Shown here: positions 6,458-13,308 of the stretch, piece after piece
How positions within the stretch are numbered: position 1 is the first letter of the stretch
How the letters are laid out: every line of letters starts with the position of its first letter
DNA from: Loktanella sp.
Lineage (GTDB): Bacteria; Pseudomonadota; Alphaproteobacteria; Rhodobacterales; Rhodobacteraceae
Reading direction: 5' to 3'
NCBI GenBank assembly: GCA_003551805.1
Contig: PUNR01000175.1
Span: forward strand, 1 to 16,448
Length of the DNA stretch: 16,448 bases
Notes under the pieces: generated by a model
The model's database searches: none
What the model was told of the DNA's origin: nothing
The model's input: the letters and a program-made list of their open reading frames with translations, nothing else
Made by a program: the position numbers and the translations under genes

Positions 6458-7801
6458 CTAGACGGCTGCCGTCACCTCGGCCACGATCTGGTCGACCACT
6501 TCGGCCAGCAGGTGGTTATCCTCGCATTCGGCCATCACGCGGATCAGCGGTTCGGTGCCGGATTTGCGGATCAGCAGACGCCCTTTGCCCGCCAGCTTTG
6601 TTTCCGCATCCGCAATAGAAGCCGCAACAGCACGCGCGCCCAACGGGTCGGTGCCTGCGGCAAAGCGAACATTTTTCAACATCTGTGGCACGGTATCGAA
6701 ACTGCGGGTCAGCGCGCTGGCCTTTTGACCGGTGTCGATCATCGCGGCCAGAAATTGCAGCCCCGCAAGCAGACCGTCGCCGGTGGTGGCATAATCGGTC
6801 ATCACGATATGGCCCGATTGTTCACCACCAAGGTTGAAGCCACCGGCGCGCATCGCCTCGACCACGTAACGGTCGCCGACTTTGGTGCGGTGCAGATGCA
6901 GGCCTTTGGTGGCAAGAAAACGTTCCAACCCCAGATTGGACATCACCGTCGCAACCAGCGTATCGCCCTGCAAACGGCCCTTGTCGGCCCAGCGCGCCGC
7001 CATCAGCGCCATGATCTGGTCACCATCGGCCACGCTGCCGGTTTCATCCAAAATCATCACGCGGTCCGCATCGCCATCCAGACAGATACCGACATCGGCA
7101 CCGGTTTCACGGATCACTTGTGCTGCGCGTTCAGGGTGGGTGGACCCGCAGCCATCGTTGATATTAAAGCCGTCAGGATCGACGCCCACCTTGATGACAG
7201 TCGCACCCAGTTCCCACAGCACCTCTGGCGCGACACGGTAGGCGGCGCCATTGGCGCAATCGATCACGACCTTCAGACCGTCCAGCCGCATCCCCGTGGG
7301 GAAGGTCGCCTTCAGCCGTTCGGCATAGCGGAACCGGCCATCGTCGATCCGCTTGGCACGGCCAATGTTCACGGCTTTCGCAGGTTCGATATCGGACTGG
7401 ATCAGCGCCTCGATCTGGGTTTCCGCCTCGTCCGAGAGCTTGAACCCGTCAGGGCCGAAAAACTTGATGCCGTTGTCATGGTGCGGGTTATGGCTGGCCG
7501 AGATCATGATACCGACATCGGCCCGCATCGACGTGGTCAGCAGACCCACGGCAGGCGTCGGCACCGGCCCCAGCAGCAGCACATTCATGCCAGTGCTGGT
7601 CAAACCGGCGGTCAGCGCGTTTTCGAACATATACCCTGACAGGCGGGTGTCCTTGCCGATCACGACACGGTGGCCGTTCGATCCGTCATTGCGGAAATAG
7701 CGGCCCGCTGCCGCCCCGATCCGCAGCGCCATATCGGCCGTCATCGGATAGATATTTGCGGTGCCGCGCACACCGTCAGTGCCAAAGAATTTACGTGTCA
7801 T
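6458..7801 (-). CDS. glmM: Phosphoglucosamine mutase
   Basis: GlmM converts glucosamine-6-phosphate to glucosamine-1-phosphate on the cytosolic route to UDP-GlcNAc, needed for peptidoglycan and lipid A. The 447-residue length is standard. Seen here: the MTRKFFGTDGVRG start; the active-site loop ISASHNPHHDNG with the phosphorylated serine at 103; the metal-binding DGDADR (242-247); the sugar-binding GGEQSGH; and the C-terminal phosphate loop RKSGTEPLIRVM. All family residues I can recall are present. The ATG overlaps the folP stop as ATGA (7801-7798), pointing to translational coupling at the end of a folB-folP-glmM operon. UDP-GlcNAc could also feed the neighbouring polysaccharide locus. Confidence 0.98.
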   Translation of the reverse strand: MTRKFFGTDGVRGTANIYPMTADMALRIGAAAGRYFRNDGSNGHRVVIGKDTRLSGYMFENALTAGLTSTGMNVLLLGPVPTPAVGLLTTSMRADVGIMISASHNPHHDNGIKFFGPDGFKLSDEAETQIEALIQSDIEPAKAVNIGRAKRIDDGRFRYAERLKATFPTGMRLDGLKVVIDCANGAAYRVAPEVLWELGATVIKVGVDPDGFNINDGCGSTHPERAAQVIRETGADVGICLDGDADRVMILDETGSVADGDQIMALMAARWADKGRLQGDTLVATVMSNLGLERFLATKGLHLHRTKVGDRYVVEAMRAGGFNLGGEQSGHIVMTDYATTGDGLLAGLQFLAAMIDTGQKASALTRSFDTVPQMLKNVRFAAGTDPLGARAVAASIADAETKLAGKGRLLIRKSGTEPLIRVMAECEDNHLLAEVVDQIVAEVTAAV

Positions 7802-8805
7802 CTGCTGTTTGTCCCGCTAATCGCTGCCGCAAGGGCAAGCGCTTGTTTTGTCGCGAAGGTATCATGCACCCGCAGGATCTGCACCCCCTGCGATACCGCG
7901 TAAAGCGCCACTGCGACAGAACCCGCCACCCTGTCCTTGGCATCCTGCCCGCCGCCGATGGTCCCGATGAACCGCTTGCGCGACGCACCCAGCAGGATCG
8001 GGCAACCAAGCGCGTGAAACAGCGACAGATTGCGCAACAAGATCAGATTGTGATCCTGCGTCTTGCCAAAGCCGATGCCGGGATCGACCACAATCGCCTC
8101 ACGCGCGATGCCCGCTGCTTCGGCCTGTGCGATGCGGGCGTTCAGAAAGTCGTAAACATCCAGCAGCACATCGTCATAGACGGGATTATTCTGCATCGTC
8201 GCCGGATCACCCTGCGCATGCATCAGACAGACCGGCAGGCCAGAGGCAGCAGTCACATCCGCCAAGGCAGGATCATAGCTGAAGGCGGCGACATCGTTCA
8301 CCATGCTCGCACCAGCCGCAATTGCCGCCTGCGCCACGGCAGATTTACGCGTGTCGACAGAAATCGCCACATCCGACTGCGCCCTGATCGCGGCAATCAC
8401 CGGGGCTGTGCGGTCAATCTCTTGCGTCTCGGGTACGGTCACAGCACCGGGCCGCGTGCTTTCACCGCCGATGTCGATAATCTCGGCCCCGTCTTGCTGC
8501 ATCGCCAGCGCACGCGCGACCGCAGCGTCCGGATCAGCATGATCGCCGCCATCGGAAAAGCTGTCTGGCGTGACGTTCAAAATACCCATGATCCGCGCGC
8601 GGTCCATCGTCAGCCCTGCCACAGCCGCACGCGGCGCGGTCAGTCGGGCAAGCGTGGCAGGCGGCACATCAAGGGCCGGCACGATCTGTGTCGCCCCGCC
8701 CCGCTGCAACACCGCAACTTCGCGAAACCAGTGCGGACCACCAGCCAAAGGCACTGCGTCCTGCGTCGGGTCAGACAGGACCAGTGGTCGGTAATAGAGC
8801 GTCAT
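7798..8805 (-). CDS. folP: Dihydropteroate synthase
   Basis: FolP joins 6-hydroxymethyl-dihydropterin diphosphate and p-aminobenzoate to give dihydropteroate in folate synthesis; it is the sulfonamide target. The protein has 335 residues: an N-terminal extension of about 65 residues, then the TIM-barrel core with MGILNVTPDSFSDGG (73-87), DIGGESTRPG, a VNDVAAF strand, LLGASRKRF and the final LRVHDT. The extension makes it longer than the E. coli enzyme, as I recall for Rhodobacterales homologues. The start ATG 8805 overlaps the folB stop by ATGA. A longer frame to 8913 exists but lies inside folB and is not needed. Confidence 0.96.
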   Translation of the reverse strand: MTLYYRPLVLSDPTQDAVPLAGGPHWFREVAVLQRGGATQIVPALDVPPATLARLTAPRAAVAGLTMDRARIMGILNVTPDSFSDGGDHADPDAAVARALAMQQDGAEIIDIGGESTRPGAVTVPETQEIDRTAPVIAAIRAQSDVAISVDTRKSAVAQAAIAAGASMVNDVAAFSYDPALADVTAASGLPVCLMHAQGDPATMQNNPVYDDVLLDVYDFLNARIAQAEAAGIAREAIVVDPGIGFGKTQDHNLILLRNLSLFHALGCPILLGASRKRFIGTIGGGQDAKDRVAGSVAVALYAVSQGVQILRVHDTFATKQALALAAAISGTNSR

Positions 8806-9722
8806 GCCAATACAGCCTGATCCACCGGATAGACCTGCATCGGCAAATCCGTTTCCGGCGCGGGATGCCCGATGATGACCAGTTCTGCCGCTTGCATCTG
8901 GCCTGCGAACCACGCCACCAGCGCGGCCGCATCCGCAGGGCTTGCCGAGGGGCCATCCACCGCATCAAGCACGATCTTGGACGGGGCCCAGACGCTGATC
9001 TGGCCGTTCTTCATCGCCCAATCCAGTTCAGTGCGGGTTTGTACGACAACGCAACGCGGATCACGCGCAGCCAAGGTCCATGCGTTCTGTTCAATCGCCA
9101 ACAGGTCGATCCGGCGCTGCGCCAGCTTGTTGGCCACATGTGGTGCGGGCGTGTCGGCGGCACCGGTGCAAAAGATCAAAGGCGCATCCATCGTGGCCAG
9201 TTGATCTATCCAACCCGTCAAACAAGGCGACACCAGCGCATCATTCGCCAGAAACACCACACGCGGATGCGGCACCGGAATATGCACCTGACCGTCGGGC
9301 GTCTGACCGTCGCGGGCGCGGACAATTTCGACCCCCAAGGCAAAAGGGCCGCGGTCCAGCTTTTCGATCCGCACAAACACACGCTGCGCCTGCGGTTCCA
9401 GCAGGATACGATCCGCGACGCGCGCGGCCAGCGTTTCCAGAAGGTTCAGGCGTTCCGCTTCCAGTTCTGCCGCAATCGCCTCGGTCACGCGGTCGTAGGA
9501 CAGGATGCGGTCGACATCGTCATCAATCGGTCCGGTCAGGCGGGGCACCTCGACGACCACATTGAAACGGACCCGCTGCAAGGTGCCGCGTTCTTGCTGG
9601 AACGCGCCAATCTCGACCGACACGATGTAATCGCGCAGGGAAATACGGTCGCAGGGGGTGGTGGTGCTGGCCTCTGCCCGTTCGCTAGGGTGGGCAAAGG
9701 CGAGGCGGATATCATCAGTCAT
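8802..9722 (-). CDS. folB: Dihydroneopterin aldolase with C-terminal amino-acid-kinase-like extension
   Basis: Residues about 27-137 are a FolB domain: DYIVSVEIGAFQQERG with the conserved Glu44, LSYDRVTEAI, RLNLLETLAARVAD and the catalytic Lys121 in RIEKLDRGPF. FolB cleaves dihydroneopterin to hydroxymethyl-dihydropterin and glycolaldehyde, one step before pyrophosphorylation and FolP. At 306 residues the protein is more than twice the usual 120. The remaining 150-306 has a pattern like amino-acid kinases: VVFLANDAL where VVKLGGSLL is expected, LLAIEQNAW, ISVWAPSKIVL, and ADAAALVAWFAGQM in place of SDSLAAWLAGRL. The Lys and Gly residues that bind ATP and phosphate are missing, so if the relation is real the domain is probably not a kinase. 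ATG 9722 has no strong ribosome binding site. First gene of the folB-folP-glmM run. Confidence 0.92.
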   Translation of the reverse strand: MTDDIRLAFAHPSERAEASTTTPCDRISLRDYIVSVEIGAFQQERGTLQRVRFNVVVEVPRLTGPIDDDVDRILSYDRVTEAIAAELEAERLNLLETLAARVADRILLEPQAQRVFVRIEKLDRGPFALGVEIVRARDGQTPDGQVHIPVPHPRVVFLANDALVSPCLTGWIDQLATMDAPLIFCTGAADTPAPHVANKLAQRRIDLLAIEQNAWTLAARDPRCVVVQTRTELDWAMKNGQISVWAPSKIVLDAVDGPSASPADAAALVAWFAGQMQAAELVIIGHPAPETDLPMQVYPVDQAVLA

Positions 9723-9748
9723 CGCAGGGTCCGGTCAACAGGCGTTAT

Positions 9749-9796
9749 GTCCGCCAGCGATACATGCCGACCGCCGGCAGGACAAGCGCGGCGGAC
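9749..9796. repeat. Nested inverted repeats upstream of folB
   Basis: GTCCGCC (9749-9755) and GGCGGAC (9790-9796) are exact reverse complements. Inside them TGCCG (9765-9769) and CGGCA (9775-9779) form a second pair. The element fills about half of the 99-bp gap between the hydrolase stop and the folB start. It could be a structured leader of folB or a weak hairpin terminator of the hydrolase gene, though no T-run follows. High GC makes chance repeats fairly likely. Confidence 0.3.
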
Positions 9797-9821
9797 GACG
9801 CAATGGCCGGACTGACCGACC

Positions 9822-10493
9822 TTAGTTGGACGCAGTCCGCACAGGTTCACGGTAAAACAGATGCGCGCCGATCGTCGCAGTCCGCGTAAAGCGGCGTGAC
9901 CATGACGGGCTGACCGCATGGGTGTGGAAATGTGTGGCACCACCGGTCAAATCGCGCGGCGTGCCATCAAGCAGGATCTTGGCGACCTTGCCCACACGTT
10001 CCCATGCTGCGGGTTCGCGCACTGTCTTGGGGTTGCCATCGCAGGTATAGCTGAACTGGCAGGCAAATTTGCGCCCCGTTCCCTGATTGACGACACCACA
10101 CAAAGACGCGGGATAACCCGCGCTATCAACACGGTTTAGAATAACTTCACCGACAGCGAACAGGCCGCGCACGGATTCACCGCGGGCCTCGAAATAAAGC
10201 GCTTCGGTCAGGCATTGCCAGTCGGTGCCGCCGGATGCGGTAGGCAGGCTTGCCAAAAATTGATCATCATAGATTACGACCGGTTCGGTCTGAATGCCCC
10301 GTTCGCTGGCGGGGGGCAGGCTGGTCAGTTGCGCCATGCGCGCATCGGGAACCACAGACAGGGCTGCGCGTTCTTGACCCAGGACAGCACCAAGGCGGCT
10401 GGCCATTGTAGATTCGTCAGCTGTTGCAATGCTGGCACCAAAGGCCAGTTGCGCCGCAACAAATCCTGCGGCAATTTTTTTCAAAGGCGACAT
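9822..10493 (-). CDS. Secreted cell wall hydrolase, SleB family
   Basis: A 223-residue exported protein. The start ATG 10493 gives a clean signal sequence (KK at 5-6, hydrophobic 7-24, likely cleavage after ATA near 25); GTG 10514 would bury it. The catalytic domain from about 88 onward contains LTEALYFEARGE with the likely catalytic Glu102, FAVGEVILNRV, a Cys-containing KFACQFSYTCDG and GGATHFHTHAVSP. This is the SleB/CwlJ-like hydrolase pattern (lytic transglycosylase-type cleavage of peptidoglycan), common in non-sporulating alphaproteobacteria. The mature region before the domain looks unstructured. It is 183 bp downstream of the PPDK-like gene, probably with its own promoter, and 99 bp before folB. 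Role in growth, division or envelope turnover is inferred. Confidence 0.9.
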   Translation of the reverse strand: MSPLKKIAAGFVAAQLAFGASIATADESTMASRLGAVLGQERAALSVVPDARMAQLTSLPPASERGIQTEPVVIYDDQFLASLPTASGGTDWQCLTEALYFEARGESVRGLFAVGEVILNRVDSAGYPASLCGVVNQGTGRKFACQFSYTCDGNPKTVREPAAWERVGKVAKILLDGTPRDLTGGATHFHTHAVSPSWSRRFTRTATIGAHLFYREPVRTASN

Positions 10494-10676
10494 AATCCCA
10501 ACCAAAGCGACCACGCGGAAAGCCCCACGGCGGCAGGGCGGTGGTTAGGCCAATCGCTTTCAAGAGTCTACCCCTAGTGCCCCCTCAGGCGGAACCCCGC
10601 CGGAATCCCCTTAAAATAAGGTAAAATTGCACTACATGCTGCCGAACTGGTCTAAGTGGACACTAGATATAGAAAC
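10494..10676. other. Intergenic region between ppdK-like gene and hydrolase gene
   Basis: This is the largest non-coding gap, 183 bp. It holds two small inverted repeats: GGCGG-AACC-CCGCC (10588-10601) and CCTTA-AAA-TAAGG (10609-10621). Neither is followed by a T-run on the appropriate strand, so I cannot call a rho-independent terminator. The 10611-10680 part is AT-richer than its surroundings and may hold the hydrolase promoter, but no convincing -35/-10 pair stands out. No gene is supported. Confidence 0.5.
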
Positions 10677-13229
10677 TCACGAACCTGTGATCTTATCCTT
10701 CAGCGCCAGTTGAGCGGCCATCAAGCGGGCACCCGGCACCCGGAACGGCGAACATGAAACATAGTCAAATTTGTGGTCCCGACAGAATGCAATGGCACTG
10801 CGGCTGCCGCCATGTTCACCGCAAATTGACAAGACAACATCCGCACGGCCCCTGCGTCCGCGCTCTGCGCCCATGGCGACCAATTCACCGACACCTTCGA
10901 TATCAAGGGTGTGGAACGGGTCTTCGGCATAGACGCCTTGCTGGACATAGGTCGACATGAAACGCCCCGCATCGTCGCGCGACAAACCATAGGTCATCTG
11001 GGTCAGGTCATTGGTACCAAATGACAAAAATTCCGCATGAGCAGCGATATCCTGCGCGCGCAATGCGGCACGCGGGGTTTCGACCATCACGCCAAGGCGG
11101 TAATTCAGCGCCGCACGCGCGCGGCCTGCCACCATGTTGGCGACACCTTCGATGCGGGTTTTCATCAACTCGACCTCGCGCACGGCGGACACCAGCGGGA
11201 TCATAATATCGACCGCAGGCGCGATGCCTTTGCTGCCGACAGCGATCATCGCCTCGAAAATCGCCTGCGCCTGCATCTCGTAAATCTCGGGGATAGCGAT
11301 TCCCAAGCGCACGCCGCGCATCCCCAGCATCGGGTTATATTCACTCAGGGCGGCGACACGCGCTGTCACCTCGGGCAAAGGCAGCGCCAGTTGTTCCGCC
11401 AGATCGCGCAAACCCGCCTTGTCAGAGGGCAGAAATTCATGCAGCGGCGGGTCAAACAAGCGCACACAAACGCTGCGGCCTTCCATGATGCTGAACAACT
11501 CGGCAAAATCAGCGCGCTGCATCGGCAACAGACGGTCCAGCACGGCGCGGCGGTCATCACTGCCTTCGGCAAAGATCATCTCGCGCATGACACCCAGACG
11601 GTCGCCTTCAAAGAACATATGTTCGGTCCGGCACAGCCCGATTCCCTCGGCTGCGAAATTACGCGCAGTTTGTGCATCAGCGGGGGTATCGGCATTGGCA
11701 CGCACCCCGATATCACGGAACATATCGGCCCATTCCAGCAATGTCTGGAACGCACCGTCCAGTGCGGCCTCTAGCATTGCAGGCGCACCGGCCAGCACCT
11801 GCCCTGTCGTGCCATCGACAGTAATTATGTCCCCGGCAGAAAAGCTGCGGCCATCAGGCGACACAACTTTCCCCGATTTGCGGTCAATCATCAGATCCGA
11901 GGCCCCGACAACGCAAGGCACACCCAACCCCCGCCCGATCACGGCGGCATGGCTGGTGATCCCGCCACGCATCGTCAGCACGGCGGATGCGGCATGCATG
12001 CCGCGAATATCCTCTGGCGTGGTTTCGCGCCGGACCAGTACACAAGGCTCGCCGCGCGCGGCACTCGCTTGCGCCTCGTTCGCGGTCAGGACAATGCGGC
12101 CAGAGGCAGCGCCGGGGCTGGCGGCGATACCCGTCACCAGCACATCGCGCGGCGCATTCGGATCGACTTGCCGGTGCAGCAATTCCGACAGCGCCACAGG
12201 TTCAACGCGCATCACGGCCTCTTGGCGGGTAATCACGCCGTCTTCGGCCAGCGCCACAGCGATACGGACCGTCGCACGCGACGACCGCTGGACGCGCACT
12301 GCATCCAGAATGTGCAGACGACCCGCATCAATCGTAAACTTGATCTGCATTTCTTCGCGCAGATGTTTGCGACACAACGCGCCGCAATCCAGAAGATGCG
12401 CGAATGTATCAGGGCAGCGGTCCTGCAAAGACGCGCCGCGCTGATCGCGCGTCAGGTATAACGCACCTTCGGCATCGGTCTTCGCCATCTGCGGGATATT
12501 CTGGGCGGCATAGCGGCCCACGATCCGTGGCGCGCCTGTCGTGCTATCGACGAATTGCACGATCCCGCTGCCGCATTCGCCCTGCCCCACGCTGAGCGCC
12601 ATGGCCTGCACGACCAAGCCCAGCCCCGCATCCGCAGGTGCGCCTTTCGCCTGCCGCAACAACCGTGCGCTGGTCCCGTCCCATGCACGCGCCATGGACC
12701 GCAACACCTCGGCCAATTGCACGGCGGGGTCTTGCGGAAAAGGCGCGTCGGTTTCCGCCTCGAACGTGGCCAGCATCGCGCGCAGGCTGGCGGCATCGGC
12801 AGTGTCGGGCATGTCAAATTCGTCAGGATCAAGACGCGCCACATGCACCGCGTAGGATTGCACGAATTGCAGATATAGCTGCGCCGCAGGCTGTTCGCCC
12901 ATCGCCTCTGCCATGGTGGCAAAGCGTGCGTCGTTCATCCCCACATTCAGAATCGCAGAAGGCCCGCCCCAATCGGCATTTTCACTGGACGGGCGCACCG
13001 ACAGCAAAGGCTGCGGGCCAAACGGCGCCATCAGCGTCACCATATCGGGCAAATTGCCCAAGGCCGCGTCACGCACGGCATCGAATGACAAAGCCACCGT
13101 GACAGGGATCGGAAATTCCAGCCGGATCAGGCGTTGCAGGCATTTCGCACGGTCACCGTACACCGCAACCTTCATCGGGGCCGTTGGCGTGATCTCGGTC
13201 ACGGGGGGGTAGATGATCTGTTGCTGCAC
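10677..13229 (-). CDS. ppdK: Pyruvate, phosphate dikinase family protein (divergent ATP-grasp domain)
   Basis: An 850-residue cytoplasmic protein with PPDK architecture: N-terminal nucleotide domain (1 to about 330), swivelling phosphohistidine domain (about 345-470) and PEP/pyruvate barrel (about 490-850). PPDK interconverts pyruvate and PEP. The phosphohistidine motif MRGGITSHAAVIGRGLG (His427) is intact. So are GLCRTEHMFF (Arg534), RLFDPPLHEFLP, NPMLGMRG, VETPRAAL, FGTNDLTQMTYG and SICGEHGG (Cys803). The ATP-grasp part is divergent. Against the Clostridium symbiosum enzyme recalled from memory, Lys22 aligns with Arg27, Asp321 with Gln295, Glu323 with Lys297 and Gln335 with Asp309, and the SMPGMMDT loop is replaced by NADWGGPSAI. 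The start is GTG 13229 with GGAG 10 nt upstream. Normal PPDK is about 875-890 residues. It may be a variant dikinase, a PEP-utilising enzyme with another donor, or non-catalytic. Confidence 0.88.
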   Translation of the reverse strand: MQQQIIYPPVTEITPTAPMKVAVYGDRAKCLQRLIRLEFPIPVTVALSFDAVRDAALGNLPDMVTLMAPFGPQPLLSVRPSSENADWGGPSAILNVGMNDARFATMAEAMGEQPAAQLYLQFVQSYAVHVARLDPDEFDMPDTADAASLRAMLATFEAETDAPFPQDPAVQLAEVLRSMARAWDGTSARLLRQAKGAPADAGLGLVVQAMALSVGQGECGSGIVQFVDSTTGAPRIVGRYAAQNIPQMAKTDAEGALYLTRDQRGASLQDRCPDTFAHLLDCGALCRKHLREEMQIKFTIDAGRLHILDAVRVQRSSRATVRIAVALAEDGVITRQEAVMRVEPVALSELLHRQVDPNAPRDVLVTGIAASPGAASGRIVLTANEAQASAARGEPCVLVRRETTPEDIRGMHAASAVLTMRGGITSHAAVIGRGLGVPCVVGASDLMIDRKSGKVVSPDGRSFSAGDIITVDGTTGQVLAGAPAMLEAALDGAFQTLLEWADMFRDIGVRANADTPADAQTARNFAAEGIGLCRTEHMFFEGDRLGVMREMIFAEGSDDRRAVLDRLLPMQRADFAELFSIMEGRSVCVRLFDPPLHEFLPSDKAGLRDLAEQLALPLPEVTARVAALSEYNPMLGMRGVRLGIAIPEIYEMQAQAIFEAMIAVGSKGIAPAVDIMIPLVSAVREVELMKTRIEGVANMVAGRARAALNYRLGVMVETPRAALRAQDIAAHAEFLSFGTNDLTQMTYGLSRDDAGRFMSTYVQQGVYAEDPFHTLDIEGVGELVAMGAERGRRGRADVVLSICGEHGGSRSAIAFCRDHKFDYVSCSPFRVPGARLMAAQLALKDKITGS

Positions 13230-13256
13230 TGCGGCATAGCTCCATTGCGTAGGTGC

Positions 13257-13286
13257 AGCATAGAGCAGAACCCGTCTTTGCGTAAA
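13257..13286 (-). promoter_or_regulatory. Candidate sigma-70 promoter of the ppdK-like gene
   Basis: On the minus strand TTTACG (13286-13281) and TATGCT (13262-13257) are separated by 18 bp and each match four of six consensus bases. The implied transcript start is about 20 nt before GTG 13229, which fits the GGAG there. The 79-bp gap after glyS has room for a separate promoter. It is a weak match and not proven. Confidence 0.35.
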
Positions 13287-13291
13287 GCAAA
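13277..13291. repeat. Inverted repeat overlapping the candidate ppdK -35 element
   Basis: TTTGC (13277-13281), five bases, GCAAA (13287-13291). Its centre coincides with the candidate -35 hexamer, the position expected for an operator that controls expression by carbon state. I cannot assign a regulator. Confidence 0.3.
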
Positions 13292-13308
13292 CTTGACAGG
13301 CGCGTGAC

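Noticed and set aside
6434..7639. Long plus-strand frame of 401 codons across glmM
   Set aside because: It is antisense to a fully conserved glmM; the His/Gln/Arg-rich composition is that of a GC-rich shadow frame.
7756..8820. Plus-strand frame of 354 codons across folP
   Set aside because: Antisense to folP, whose motifs are complete; Arg/His-rich shadow composition.
10588..10621. Rho-independent terminator after the ppdK-like gene
   Set aside because: Two small hairpins exist, but neither has a T-run downstream on the minus strand.
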